This document shows, piece after piece, positions 34,901 through 43,931 of a DNA stretch of 64,000 nucleotides; position 1 is the stretch's first letter; every line of letters begins with the position of its first letter. The notes beneath the pieces are model-generated. The model was not told where the DNA came from. It saw nothing but the letters and a program-made list of their open reading frames with translations, and did not search any database. The stretch comes from Hufsiella ginkgonis. GTDB lineage: Bacteria > Bacteroidota > Bacteroidia > Sphingobacteriales > Sphingobacteriaceae. Where the stretch lies: contig NZ_WVHS01000001.1 in NCBI RefSeq assembly GCF_009834915.1, positions 620,001-684,000 of the forward strand, given 5' to 3'. The translations under genes and the position numbers were made by a program.

Positions 34901-37018
34901 ATGAGAAAATTATTGTCACTCACCTGCCTTGTCCTGTTTGCCGAAATCGGCATTGCACAAGTTATTTCTCCTGAAATGAAGTACCCCGAAACAAAAAAAG
35001 TGGAGGTTACCGATACCTATTTCGGCACCGTTGTCCCCGACCCTTACCGCTGGCTCGAAGACGACATGGCCGCGGACACAAAAGCCTGGGTAAAAGCGCA
35101 AAACGAGGTAACACAAAAATATTTCGCGGGCATCCCGTTCCGCGATAAGATCAGGGACCGGCTGCAAACCCTGTGGAACTATGAAAAATACAGCGCACCG
35201 TTCAAGGAAGGCGGATATACCTATTTTTATAAGAACAACGGCTTACAGAACCAATCGGTACTCTACCGGCAAAAGGATGGCGGCACGCCGGAAGTATTTC
35301 TCGACCCTAACGCTTTCTCGAAAGATGGCACCATCTCCCTTGCCGGGATCAGCTTTACAGCAGATGGAAGCATGGCGGCTTACCAGGTCTCGGAGGGCGG
35401 TTCGGACTGGACAAAAGCGCTGGTCCTCAACACTGCCGACAAGAAACTGGTGGGAGATACCCTGATCGACATCAAGTTTTCCGGCATCGCCTGGAAAGGC
35501 AATGAAGGCTTCTATTACAGCAGCTATGACAAACCGAAGGGCAGCCAGCTCTCGGCGATGACGCAGTATCACAAGCTGTATTACCATAAACTTGGCACTT
35601 CTCAAAAAGAAGACAAACTCATATTTGGCGGCGAAGCCACTCCACGCAGGTACGTCAGCGCCTACCTGACGGAAGACCAGCTTTACCTGGTGATTGCTGC
35701 CGCTAACTCGACGACCGGTAACGAACTATATATCCAGGACCTCGACCGGGAAAACAGCAAAATCGTCCCCGTTGTGAGCAACGCCGACCAGGAACACAGC
35801 ATACTTGACAACCGCGGCTCGAAACTATTTATCTACACCAACCTGAAAGCGCCGAACCACAAGATCGTAACAGTTGATGCCGCCGATCCCCGGCCTGAAA
35901 ACTGGAAGGACTTCATCCCCGAAACGGAGAACGTAATGGACGCGACCACCGGAGGCGGCAAGATCTTCGCTACTTACCTGAAAGACGCCACCTCGATGGT
36001 AAAACAGTTTAACATAAATGGCCAGGAAGAGCGCACTATCGCCTTACCGGGCGTAGGCTCGGCTGGCGGCTTTGGCGCCAAGCGCGAAGCGAAAGAGGTG
36101 TATTACACGTTTACCTCCTATATCTACCCGTCGACTATTTTTAAGTTCGATATCGCTACCGGCAAGTCGGACGTATTTAAGAAGTCCGGCGTACAGTTCG
36201 ACCCTTCTAAATATGAGTCTAAGCAAGTGTTTTACCAATCGAAGGATGGCACGAAAGTCCCGATGATCATCACCTACAGGAAAGGCATCACGCTCAACGG
36301 GAAAAATCCGACCATGTTGTATGGATACGGAGGCTTCAGCATTAGCCTGACACCTTCCTTCAGCACTTCCAACATCATCCTGCTTGAGCAGGGCGGAATT
36401 TACGCGGTCGCTAATCTCCGCGGGGGCGGCGAATACGGGGAAAAATGGCACCTCGCGGGTACCAAACTGCAAAAACAGAACGTATTCGACGACTTTATTG
36501 CGGCCGCAGAATACCTGATTACAAACAAATACACCTCGAAAGACTTCCTGGCGATCTCCGGGGGCTCTAATGGAGGGCTGCTGGTAGGCGCAGTAATGTC
36601 GCAACGCCCGGATCTCTTTAAGGTTGCTTTCCCCGCCGTGGGCGTGATGGATATGCTCCGTTACAATAAATTCACTGCCGGCGCCGGATGGGCGTATGAT
36701 TATGGTACTGCGGAAGATTCGAAAGAAATGTTCGAGTACCTGTACAAATATTCTCCTTACCATGCGTTTAAACCGGGAACGGCTTACCCGGCAACCATGG
36801 TCACTACCGGCGACCACGACGACCGCGTGGTGCCTGCACACTCCTTCAAATACGCCGCACGCTTGCAGGAGTTCCACCGGGGTGACGCCCCGGCACTTAT
36901 CCGCATAGAGACGAAAGCAGGACATGGCGCAGGAAAATCCACTACCCAGGTAATTGAAGAGCAAAGCGACAAATGGGCATTCATGTTCAAAAACATGGGA
37001 TTGAGCTGGAGGCCGTAG
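34901..37018 (+). CDS. Exported prolyl oligopeptidase (S9A)
   Basis: Start set at the ATG at 34901 because MRKLLSLTCLVLFAEIGIAQ is a clean signal peptide; upstream in-frame starts lie inside the divergent lpxH-like gene. 705 residues: N-terminal PYRWLEDDMAADTKAWVKAQ, seven-bladed propeller, then the alpha/beta hydrolase domain with catalytic Ser (about 556) in AISGGSNGGLLVGAV, the Asp region TGDHDDRVVPAHS and His in ETKAGHGAGKST. It cleaves short peptides after Pro, here in the periplasm. The dipeptide epimerase follows after 6 bp, so the pair probably serves peptide salvage. Confidence 0.95.
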   Translation: MRKLLSLTCLVLFAEIGIAQVISPEMKYPETKKVEVTDTYFGTVVPDPYRWLEDDMAADTKAWVKAQNEVTQKYFAGIPFRDKIRDRLQTLWNYEKYSAPFKEGGYTYFYKNNGLQNQSVLYRQKDGGTPEVFLDPNAFSKDGTISLAGISFTADGSMAAYQVSEGGSDWTKALVLNTADKKLVGDTLIDIKFSGIAWKGNEGFYYSSYDKPKGSQLSAMTQYHKLYYHKLGTSQKEDKLIFGGEATPRRYVSAYLTEDQLYLVIAAANSTTGNELYIQDLDRENSKIVPVVSNADQEHSILDNRGSKLFIYTNLKAPNHKIVTVDAADPRPENWKDFIPETENVMDATTGGGKIFATYLKDATSMVKQFNINGQEERTIALPGVGSAGGFGAKREAKEVYYTFTSYIYPSTIFKFDIATGKSDVFKKSGVQFDPSKYESKQVFYQSKDGTKVPMIITYRKGITLNGKNPTMLYGYGGFSISLTPSFSTSNIILLEQGGIYAVANLRGGGEYGEKWHLAGTKLQKQNVFDDFIAAAEYLITNKYTSKDFLAISGGSNGGLLVGAVMSQRPDLFKVAFPAVGVMDMLRYNKFTAGAGWAYDYGTAEDSKEMFEYLYKYSPYHAFKPGTAYPATMVTTGDHDDRVVPAHSFKYAARLQEFHRGDAPALIRIETKAGHGAGKSTTQVIEEQSDKWAFMFKNMGLSWRP

Positions 37019-37024
37019 CGATAC

Positions 37025-38050
37025 ATGAAGCTGTCGTTTTCTCCTTTCGAGCTGGAGCTCAAGTATCCGTTTACCATCTCACGGTTCTCCAGAACCTCTA
37101 CCCCGATCATGCTGGTAAAGCTTTCTCACGAAGGCTGTACCGGACTCGGGGAGGCATCTATGGTCCCCTATATGGGTGAGAACATGGAAACTGCCACCGG
37201 CTTTTTAAACAAGATCGATCTCTCCGCGATCAAATACCCGTTCGATCACGCGGAAATAAATGCCTACCTGGACAGTATCGCCCCCGGCAATCCCGCGGTA
37301 AAGGCTGCCGTTGATATTGCCTGTTACGACCTTCGCGGAAAGCTGGAGAACAAACCATGCTACACTTACTTCGATGCCGATCCGGCCAATATGCCCGTAA
37401 CCTCCATCACCATTGGCATTGACACCCCGGAACTCGTGCTAAAAAAAGTGCACGATGCCGAAGCCGGCAAGGTGATCAAGATCAAATTAGGGCGCGATAA
37501 TGACGAAGAGCTCATCCGCACCATCCGGCAGGCAACAGACAAGCCGCTGTACGCGGACGCCAACCAGGGCTGGATGGATCCTCAGGAAGGTCTCGACAAG
37601 GTTTACTGGTTACAGGAGCAGGGCGTTGTATTGATCGAGCAGCCGATGGCCCGGGATAACCGGGACGGTAACGCATGGATCACGGCGAGAAGCCCGATAC
37701 CGATCATTGGCGACGAAGCCGTACAAAGGCTGGGAGACGTGACCGCTGCCAGCGGCATCTACCATGGCATTAACATGAAGCTCATGAAAAGCGGCGGTTT
37801 ATATGAAGGACATTTAATGATTAAAAAGGCCACCGAACTTGGCATGCAGGTTTTGATCGGCTGTATGAGCGAGACAAGCATCGGGACCCTCGCGGGGGCA
37901 GCGCTCGCACCCTTGTGCCACTGGGCCGACCTCGACGGCCCGTTCCTTACCAGCAATAATCCATATCCCGCCCCGCCGTTCAGCGAAGGAAAATGGGAAT
38001 TGTCCGCTGCCCCGGGCTTGGGAGTTGCAGAGAACTCGCCAAAAACTTAG
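37025..38050 (+). CDS. Dipeptide epimerase (enolase superfamily, L-Ala-D/L-Glu type)
   Basis: 341 residues. The muconate lactonizing-type barrel has the KxK base (VIKIKLGRDND), metal ligands Asp (LYADANQGW), Glu (VLIEQPMARD) and Asp (PIIGDEAVQ), and the second base Lys in GINMKLMKSGG. The C-terminal CMSETSIGTLAGAALAPL is typical of the epimerases. It interconverts L-Ala-D-Glu and L-Ala-L-Glu or related dipeptides in murein recycling. Starts 6 bp after the prolyl oligopeptidase stop. Confidence 0.9.
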   Translation: MKLSFSPFELELKYPFTISRFSRTSTPIMLVKLSHEGCTGLGEASMVPYMGENMETATGFLNKIDLSAIKYPFDHAEINAYLDSIAPGNPAVKAAVDIACYDLRGKLENKPCYTYFDADPANMPVTSITIGIDTPELVLKKVHDAEAGKVIKIKLGRDNDEELIRTIRQATDKPLYADANQGWMDPQEGLDKVYWLQEQGVVLIEQPMARDNRDGNAWITARSPIPIIGDEAVQRLGDVTAASGIYHGINMKLMKSGGLYEGHLMIKKATELGMQVLIGCMSETSIGTLAGAALAPLCHWADLDGPFLTSNNPYPAPPFSEGKWELSAAPGLGVAENSPKT

Positions 38051-38235
38051 CGGCTTTTGGTGAGTTCCTTGATCTTCTTTATCAGCCTGATCTTCAGGTA
38101 AACAACAATAACCATCACGAATATCGATCCGAGGAGTAACCCGTATCGCTGGTGATTAAACGACCAGATGGCGCTCATCACCATTAGAAACAACGCGATG
38201 TTATACGCGATATTAAGTAGGATCTTATAGCCCAT
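38047..38235 (-). CDS. Small two-helix membrane protein (DUF6358-like)
   Basis: 62 residues. Two hydrophobic segments (LLNIAYNIALFLMVMSAIW and YGLLLGSIFVMVIVVYL) and a basic tail KIRLIKKIKELTKSR. Similar small proteins occur in Sphingobacteriaceae (DUF6358, from memory). It starts 2 bp after the rhodanese gene stop, so the two are probably co-transcribed, and its 3' end overlaps the epimerase gene by 4 bp. Confidence 0.65.
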   Translation of the reverse strand: MGYKILLNIAYNIALFLMVMSAIWSFNHQRYGLLLGSIFVMVIVVYLKIRLIKKIKELTKSR

Positions 38236-38237
38236 TC

Positions 38238-38555
38238 CTAATATACCTGCATACCCGGATCGAATTCCGCAGCCCAGGCCAGGATCCCTCCTTTAAGGTT
38301 GTATAAATTCCCGTAACCCAACTGGTGCTCCAGCTGGTTAACGGCAGCTGCGCTGCGCGCCCCGCTACGGCATTGGATAATAACGGGCTTGTCGGTTGCG
38401 ATCCGGTCCGACTCGACCAGGATCCCGACAAGCGGAATATTCTCACCATTCAGGTTTGACATCTCGTATTCAAAGGGCTCACGTACATCGATCAGCTGGA
38501 AATCTTCACCGCTTTCGATCATTTGCTTCAGCTCAAGAACTGTTTTTTCTTTCAT
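38238..38555 (-). CDS. Single-domain rhodanese-like sulfurtransferase
   Basis: 105 residues, one rhodanese domain: LIDVREPFEYEMSNLNGENI, active-site Cys62 in PVIIQCRSGARSAAAV, and NLKGGILAWAAEFDP at the end. The active-site loop CRSGARS is the six-residue type of sulfur-accepting rhodaneses. Cytoplasmic. Likely a sulfur carrier or thiol trafficking enzyme. Confidence 0.93.
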   Translation of the reverse strand: MKEKTVLELKQMIESGEDFQLIDVREPFEYEMSNLNGENIPLVGILVESDRIATDKPVIIQCRSGARSAAAVNQLEHQLGYGNLYNLKGGILAWAAEFDPGMQVY

Positions 38556-38678
38556 CTTTTGGGATTTAGAGTGGTCAAAGATAGAAAAAACCTGAAAGCG
38601 CTAAGTATTTTTATATGAGCCTGTAACAAGTTTCCCGCATGGCCGTTTTATTATAGATTTGTACATCTCCTGCACATT

Positions 38679-39797
38679 ATGAACAAGATAACCCAGTTTT
38701 TTTGGTTTTGCTCCGGGGCTCATACCGGTACATTAAAAAGATTCCCCACCGAACAAAATAAATACGTCGGTATCGGCGCCACCATATTTTTTACCGCCTT
38801 ATTTGCTTCCCTTTCGGGAGGATACGCCATGTACTTCGTATTTTCAGGCAGCCCTTTCGCAGTTGTTTTCGCTATTTTATTCGGGATTTTATGGGGCCTG
38901 GCTATTTTTAACATGGACCGGTACATTGTATCCAGTATCAATAAAAGCGGGTCGACCAACCGGCAGGTGCTGCAGGCTACGCCACGGATCATCCTGGCGA
39001 TCATGATCGGCGTAGTTATTTCGCGGCCGCTGGAGCTGAAGCTGTTCGACAAAGAGATCAGGCAAAAATTGAAAAGCAGTTATCTTAATAGTCAACGGTC
39101 CAAGATCGATACGCTGAATAAAACATTTGCCAGGAAATATACCCTCGAGCTTGAGAAGATCGCCGGCCTGAAGGCAGAACAAGACTCACTTATCAAAGAA
39201 ATTAAAGATTCGCGCTTTGTATTGAACCAGGAAATATTTGGTGATAAGACCAACCAGACCTCCGGACAGACGGGATTCGGCACCTATGCCAAGCAAAAAG
39301 AAAGCGTACTCAAACAGAAAGAAGAACGATTGGCTTTCGTGAGAGCTGAGCTCCAAAAAATGGACGACTTTATCAACAACCGCAAAGACTTCGACGGGCT
39401 CTCCAGCCAGCGGATGTTTAGCGGGAAGCAGCTCGACAGTCTTTCAAATGTGGCCGGCTTCGCCGATAGGAACTGGGCGCTCGGACAGTTATCCTTTAAA
39501 GAAGACGGCACCCGCGACCTCGATACTTACCTGGCTATTTCATTTATCGGTTTTCTTTTCATCCTGTTCGAGTGCCTCCCGGTATTTGTGAAACTGATGA
39601 GCAACCGCGGACCGTATGACATCGCCCTTCAAAATGTAGAAGATTCTGTGATACACGGCTCCTACAAAGACCGTGATTATGATATCTCGGTTACAGACGG
39701 TATCTACGAAACGCGCGTAGACACGGAGATCGATAAACAAAAACAGATCATCAGGGGTAAATCAGCCAAAGAGCTGCAGGGATATCCCTGGGATTAA
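38679..39797 (+). CDS. DUF4407 membrane protein
   Basis: 372 residues. Three N-terminal hydrophobic segments (GIGATIFFTALFASLSGGYA, SPFAVVFAILFGILWGLAIF, IILAIMIGVVISRPL), a long charged coiled-coil region (about 130-270: KIDTLNKTFARKYTLELEKI onward), and a fourth membrane segment (YLAISFIGFLFILFECLPVF). The family opening FFWFCSGAHTGTLKRFPTEQ and NMDRYIVSSI are DUF4407 hallmarks. Function unknown. A TAGATTTG at 38654-38661 is a fair -7 element. Confidence 0.9.
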   Translation: MNKITQFFWFCSGAHTGTLKRFPTEQNKYVGIGATIFFTALFASLSGGYAMYFVFSGSPFAVVFAILFGILWGLAIFNMDRYIVSSINKSGSTNRQVLQATPRIILAIMIGVVISRPLELKLFDKEIRQKLKSSYLNSQRSKIDTLNKTFARKYTLELEKIAGLKAEQDSLIKEIKDSRFVLNQEIFGDKTNQTSGQTGFGTYAKQKESVLKQKEERLAFVRAELQKMDDFINNRKDFDGLSSQRMFSGKQLDSLSNVAGFADRNWALGQLSFKEDGTRDLDTYLAISFIGFLFILFECLPVFVKLMSNRGPYDIALQNVEDSVIHGSYKDRDYDISVTDGIYETRVDTEIDKQKQIIRGKSAKELQGYPWD

Positions 39798-40029
39798 CAG
39801 GATCATCCCGCGTTTAAAAACCGGGTTTCCGCCTACCACCCGAAGCAAGGCCTGCTTATAATGTGCCCGGCAAACCCTCTTTGCCAAGATTTTTTTTTAA
39901 ATCATTTTCACCAATCCTTTTTATTAAAAAAAATCTAAATTGGTAACGCACTTAGGGATATAAAATTATCGTCAAACTGTGCATCTTTTTGGATTTTGTA
40001 GAATCTCTAAACTAAATTATTATCTAAAT

Positions 40030-40479
40030 ATGAGCTCATCAGGAAGACCCGTTAAGGCCGCGTTGGCCCGGGGCTGTATGGAACAATACGAAGTATTGTA
40101 TACAGGAAAAGACTACACGCAGATCACCAGCGCATTTACCAAAAGCGTCAGATTCGACGGCCCTAGCCTAACAGCATGGATGTCTTCGCTGTCGGCGACA
40201 GACTATAACAACATCCGTGTATGCTTCGGGGTTTATACCAATGAATTTCAAAAAGAATACGCTGCAAATTTAAAGGAAACAAGCATCGGCCGATTAACAG
40301 CATTTCTATGCGCGTATAATGATGATACACCCGCAAAATATGTGTCTGCTGCGAAACGCGATGGAGATCCGGACGACGGAGATCCGAATGACGGTGATCC
40401 GAATGACGGAGACCCGGACGACGGTGATCCCGATGACGGAGACGTCGATCCGTTTAACATGGGCAGCCTGGAGCCTTGA
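40030..40479 (+). CDS. Hypothetical protein with Asp/Gly-rich tandem repeats
   Basis: 149 residues from the ATG at 40030 (MSSSGRPVKAALARGCMEQY). The N-terminal ~110 residues form a small globular domain of unknown family (TSAFTKSVRFDGPSLTAWMS, NIRVCFGVYTNEFQKEYA). Then a GDPDD/GDPND pentad repeats about six times (40359-40449), encoded by a 15-bp tandem repeat. Such Asp/Gly repeats often bind calcium or act as flexible acidic linkers. No signal peptide. Its stop overlaps the start of the next membrane protein gene. The region 39798-40029 before it shows no gene. Confidence 0.65.
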   Translation: MSSSGRPVKAALARGCMEQYEVLYTGKDYTQITSAFTKSVRFDGPSLTAWMSSLSATDYNNIRVCFGVYTNEFQKEYAANLKETSIGRLTAFLCAYNDDTPAKYVSAAKRDGDPDDGDPNDGDPNDGDPDDGDPDDGDVDPFNMGSLEP

Positions 40480-41132
40480 TCGCGCCAGCCATTCATCACT
40501 ACGCAGAGGCGCTCGGTTTAATTTCAGCCGTGGTTTCCTATCCACGGCTGAAGTCATCTTTTATGAAGTGGTTCTGCCCATGTCTGTTGATCGTATTTAC
40601 CGTAGAACTTGTACAGTACTACCTGCACTATATTTATAACTTCTCCCCGTATTATATTTATAACAGTTATGTGCCGTTACTTCATTTGTTCTATGTATTT
40701 ATCTTTTATAAGTTCGCTACGATAAAAACCAACAAAGCCGTCATCCTTACCGGGGCCGGGATATTCAGCATCGTCTACTTTTTCTACCTGTTTACTGTCG
40801 GTTACCGCGATATTCCTATGGGTATCATCCTGGTATACAGCAGTCTTTTTTTAGTGCTAAATGCCTGCCTCTTTTTATATGAGTACCTGATGCATGACGG
40901 CCCTACGGAAAACAACCGGTGGAGCTCCGGGTTATGGATTGCCGTTGGTGTAATAATATTTTATTGTGGAATAGTGATCAGTTATTCTTTACGCAGCTAT
41001 AGCATCGCCCATCAGGTTATGCTGCACGGAAAACTACTTCATGTTACCTTGCCGCGTTACCTGTGCATGGTATTATATTTGTGCCTTTCTATATCGTTTT
41101 TTAAATGGAAGGGTCATCCAAAGAGTTCCTAG
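40476..41132 (+). CDS. Hypothetical polytopic membrane protein
   Basis: 218 residues from a TTG overlapping the previous stop by 4 bp. Six or seven hydrophobic segments (CPCLLIVFTVELVQYYLHYI, YVPLLHLFYVFIFYKFATI, AVILTGAGIFSIVYFFYLF, MGIILVYSSLFLVLNACLFL, LWIAVGVIIFYCGIVISYSL, YLCMVLYLCLSISFF), short loops and no catalytic motif that I recognise. The histidine kinase gene starts inside its 3' end (28-bp overlap), so it may be the sensor part of that kinase system. Confidence 0.7.
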   Translation: MIAPAIHHYAEALGLISAVVSYPRLKSSFMKWFCPCLLIVFTVELVQYYLHYIYNFSPYYIYNSYVPLLHLFYVFIFYKFATIKTNKAVILTGAGIFSIVYFFYLFTVGYRDIPMGIILVYSSLFLVLNACLFLYEYLMHDGPTENNRWSSGLWIAVGVIIFYCGIVISYSLRSYSIAHQVMLHGKLLHVTLPRYLCMVLYLCLSISFFKWKGHPKSS

Positions 41133-41878
41133 TTACTGTTGTGGCGGCCAGTGCGATGATTATCATGCTGGCTGTTTTCACCATCCTCTTTCTCCTCCTG
41201 TTTGTAAAAAAGAAGCGCAGCCTCCAGCGCGAAAACGAGCTCATGCAGATCGCTTACGAGCAAACCCTCCTTCAAACGCGCGTAGAGATCCAGGAACAGA
41301 CCTTAAAGCACATCAGCCAGGAGATCCACGACAATATCGGCCAGGTATTGAGCGTAGTTTCTTTAAAGCTGAACACCCTGACCAATTTCGATCCGCAAAA
41401 GATCGCCGATACCGATAAACTCATAAACAAAGCGATCGCCGACCTGCGCGGGCTAAGCAAGAGCTTCAACCCGGACAGGATACAGCAGGTGGGGCTATTA
41501 AAAGCCATAGAGAATGAGTTCGACCAGCTGGAAAAAACAGGCCGCTATCATACCCGGATCGATTTTGATGCCGACGTTCCAACGCTTTCGCCGGAGAAGA
41601 CCCTGATCCTGTACCGCATGTTCCAGGAGATCGTGAACAACATTATTAAACATGCAAAAGCGACGGAGATCACCGTCCTGTTTTCAGAAGACGCATCGGG
41701 GCACCTGATCACGGTAAGCGACAACGGCCAGGGGTTCGACCAGGACACCACTCCCGCCAATGGCATCGGCATTCAGAACATTAACCAGCGCGCCAAACTA
41801 ATCCAGGGTACCGCACGTATCAGCAGTGCACCCGGCGCCGGAACATCCGTGCAGATCTCGCTGAAGAAAGAGAAATAA
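41105..41878 (+). CDS. Sensor histidine kinase (HisKA_3/NarX type)
   Basis: 257 residues. One N-terminal membrane segment (about 9-34), a coiled coil, then the HisKA_3 phospho-acceptor LKHISQEIHDNIGQVLSVVS (His75), and HATPase motifs MFQEIVNNIIKHAKA (N-box), VSDNGQGFD and NGIGIQNINQRAKL. There is no extracytoplasmic sensor domain and no response regulator next to it. The overlapping membrane protein upstream is the probable signal input; the NarL-type partner must be elsewhere. Confidence 0.92.
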   Translation: MEGSSKEFLVTVVAASAMIIMLAVFTILFLLLFVKKKRSLQRENELMQIAYEQTLLQTRVEIQEQTLKHISQEIHDNIGQVLSVVSLKLNTLTNFDPQKIADTDKLINKAIADLRGLSKSFNPDRIQQVGLLKAIENEFDQLEKTGRYHTRIDFDADVPTLSPEKTLILYRMFQEIVNNIIKHAKATEITVLFSEDASGHLITVSDNGQGFDQDTTPANGIGIQNINQRAKLIQGTARISSAPGAGTSVQISLKKEK

Positions 41879-41927
41879 CCTGCCGGCTGGTATTGATAAT
41901 AAGTAAATAAAAAAGTTCAACTTTGCA

Positions 41928-42644
41928 ATGATGAGCCCTGGAACACTTTATCTCCTCCCTGTACCTTTAGCAGAAAATTCTGTAGCGCAAGTTGTTCCGC
42001 CGCTCCACCACGACCTTGTTTCGCGACTAACCGTTTACATTGCCGAGAACAGTAAAACGGCACGTCATTGGATTAAGGCCATCGCTCCCGGGGTAACGCA
42101 GGCTGCCCTCACTATCCACGAATATGGCAAGCATACCGATAAAACCAGTCTTGCACATTATTTTGCAGAGCTCGCGAAGGGCGAAGATGTCGGGCTTATG
42201 AGCGAAGCCGGCTGTCCCGCTATTGCGGATCCCGGGGCGGACATCGTTGCCGAGGCACATCGGCGCAACATCCGTGTATGTCCGCTGGTCGGCCCCAGCT
42301 CTATCCTGCTGGCATTAATGGCTTCCGGGTTTAACGGGCAAAGTTTCGCGTTTCATGGCTACCTTCCCATTGGGAAAGAACCCCGGGCAAAACGCCTGAA
42401 AGAGTTGGAAAGCAACGCATCGCGCTATGATCAAACGCAACTATTTATCGAAACCCCTTACCGGAACAACCAATTGCTCGAAGAGATCGTTCGTACCTGT
42501 AATCCGCAAACACGCTTATCGGTAGCGGCAGACCTGACGGCTAAGGAAGAAACCATCATTTCGGCAACCATTGCCAAATGGAAGACAAAAAAAACGGACC
42601 TGCATAAAAGACCGGCGATATTCTGCTTGTACAAGGCGGGATAG
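41928..42644 (+). CDS. SAM-dependent methyltransferase of the RsmI/tetrapyrrole methylase family
   Basis: 238 residues. Order of motifs: GTLYLLPVPLAENSVAQVVP, VGLMSEAGCPAIADPGADIV (the PG loop for SAM), CPLVGPSSILLALMASGFNG, and a C-terminal FIETPYRNNQLLEEIVRTCN. RsmI 2'-O-methylates C1402 of 16S rRNA. The shorter N-terminus (no GTPIGNLxD) marks this as the Bacteroidota variant whose exact target is not established, so no symbol is given. Confidence 0.87.
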   Translation: MMSPGTLYLLPVPLAENSVAQVVPPLHHDLVSRLTVYIAENSKTARHWIKAIAPGVTQAALTIHEYGKHTDKTSLAHYFAELAKGEDVGLMSEAGCPAIADPGADIVAEAHRRNIRVCPLVGPSSILLALMASGFNGQSFAFHGYLPIGKEPRAKRLKELESNASRYDQTQLFIETPYRNNQLLEEIVRTCNPQTRLSVAADLTAKEETIISATIAKWKTKKTDLHKRPAIFCLYKAG

Positions 42645-42659
42645 GAACGTCAAACTCTT

Positions 42660-43262
42660 CTAGCCGTGTATCGTTTCCTTTTTCCCGTAACTGGCAATCA
42701 CCTCACCCTCGTACACCAGGAAATCCTTCCACCGTTTCTCTACATCTACCAGGCCTGCATACTTACGCGCAAATCCCAGGAACATGGTGTAATGCGTAGC
42801 TTCGCTTACCATCAGCTCATGGTAGAAAACGGAGAGTTCCTCATCGTTGATGTTCTCTGAAAGCACCTTAAACCGTTCGCAGCTGCGGGCTTCGATCATA
42901 GCCGAAAAAAGCAGCCGGTCTACCAGTTGTGCATTACGGCCCCCTCCTTTTAATATAAACCTGGCAAGCTCGTTTACATAATTGTCCTTTCGTTCTTTTC
43001 CCAATACAAAGCCACGTTTCACGATAATATCGTGCACGCGCTTAAAGTGGTCCATTTCCTCCTGCACCAGCAGGGCCATTTGCTGCACCAGGTCGGAGAG
43101 GTCGGGGTTTTGAACGATCAGCGTGATGGCATTGCTGGCGGCTTTTTGTTCACAAAAGGCGTGATCTGTCAGGATCTCCCGGATGTTGCTTTCCACAACA
43201 TTCTTCACCCAGAGGGGATCCGTGGGAAGCTGCAGGCGAAGTATGGTTTGTTCAGACGACAT
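42660..43262 (-). CDS. miaE: tRNA-(ms2io6A)-hydroxylase MiaE-like
   Basis: 200 residues from the ATG at 43262. All-helical ferritin-like di-iron fold: SNAITLIVQNPDLSDLVQQM, LVQEEMDHFKRVHDII (Glu/His ligands), FSAMIEARSCERFKVLSENI and LMVSEATHYTMFLGFARKYA (second Glu/His set). It hydroxylates the isopentenyl group of 2-methylthio-isopentenyl-A37 in tRNA. Convergent with the RsmI-like gene, 15 bp apart. Confidence 0.88.
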   Translation of the reverse strand: MSSEQTILRLQLPTDPLWVKNVVESNIREILTDHAFCEQKAASNAITLIVQNPDLSDLVQQMALLVQEEMDHFKRVHDIIVKRGFVLGKERKDNYVNELARFILKGGGRNAQLVDRLLFSAMIEARSCERFKVLSENINDEELSVFYHELMVSEATHYTMFLGFARKYAGLVDVEKRWKDFLVYEGEVIASYGKKETIHG

Positions 43263-43306
43263 GTACAAAAGTAGTGATCAGTTGGCAGTTGTTCAGTAAC
43301 GGGTCC

Positions 43307-43879
43307 TTACCGGTATAGGTTCTTGCTTTCGATAAAGTCCAGGACTTTATCGGGGACAAAGAACCGCACGTCTTTTTTTTCCTTTACCGCTTTGCGGATG
43401 AAGGTGGCCGACAGCTCCATCAGCGGCGTTTCGGTAACGGTAACGGAAGGATGAGCTATCCACTCGCTCTCTCCGAAACCGGGACGCGGGTATACGTGAA
43501 TATGATAATCCCTCAGGATCAGCTCATAATTCTTCCACTTTTTGAGCGAAACCAGGTTGTCGGCGCCCATGATCAGGCTAAAAACGTGGCCGGGGTACCG
43601 CTCTTTTAAATGGGTAAGCGTATCGATCGTATAAGACGGCTGCGGAAGCTTTAACTCAATATCGCTTACGCGGATGTTGCCAGCGTGTTCAAAGGCCAGC
43701 TTAGCCATTTCGAGCCGGTCGTACATATTGATCAGTTCTGACCGCTCCTTGAGCGGGTTATGCGGCGATACCACCAGCCATACCTGGTCGAGGTCCGTAT
43801 GATTGGCCATATAACTGGCGATAATCGCATGGCCGGTGTGAATGGGATTAAAGGAACCGAAGAATAAACCGATTTTCAT
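43307..43879 (-). CDS. nadD: Nicotinate-nucleotide adenylyltransferase
   Basis: 190 residues. Nucleotidyl-transferase signature FGSFNPIHTGH at about 7-17 and the C-terminal substrate motif SATFIRKAVKEKKDVRFFVP (ISxTxxR type). IMGADNLVSLKKWKNYELIL is the NadD-specific part. It makes deamido-NAD from nicotinate mononucleotide and ATP. Last of the yicC-gmk-nadD run on the minus strand, with about 50 bp to gmk. Confidence 0.96.
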   Translation of the reverse strand: MKIGLFFGSFNPIHTGHAIIASYMANHTDLDQVWLVVSPHNPLKERSELINMYDRLEMAKLAFEHAGNIRVSDIELKLPQPSYTIDTLTHLKERYPGHVFSLIMGADNLVSLKKWKNYELILRDYHIHVYPRPGFGESEWIAHPSVTVTETPLMELSATFIRKAVKEKKDVRFFVPDKVLDFIESKNLYR

Positions 43880-43931
43880 AGTTGCTGTCAGCTCCAGCCA
43901 TCAACCGCCGGGCTGATGGGTTTTCGCAATA

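Noticed and set aside
36044-36964. 306-residue open frame on the minus strand
   Set aside because: It lies inside the prolyl oligopeptidase gene; Arg/His/Cys-rich translation, no family pattern, and the sense gene has all catalytic motifs.
39798-40029. Possible small gene or RNA in the AT-rich gap before the repeat protein
   Set aside because: Poly-T and poly-A runs only; no hairpin or conserved frame that I can support.
40359-40449. Regular repeats as a CRISPR array
   Set aside because: The unit is 15 bp without spacers and stays in frame as GDPDD pentads; it is a coding tandem repeat. No cas genes are present.
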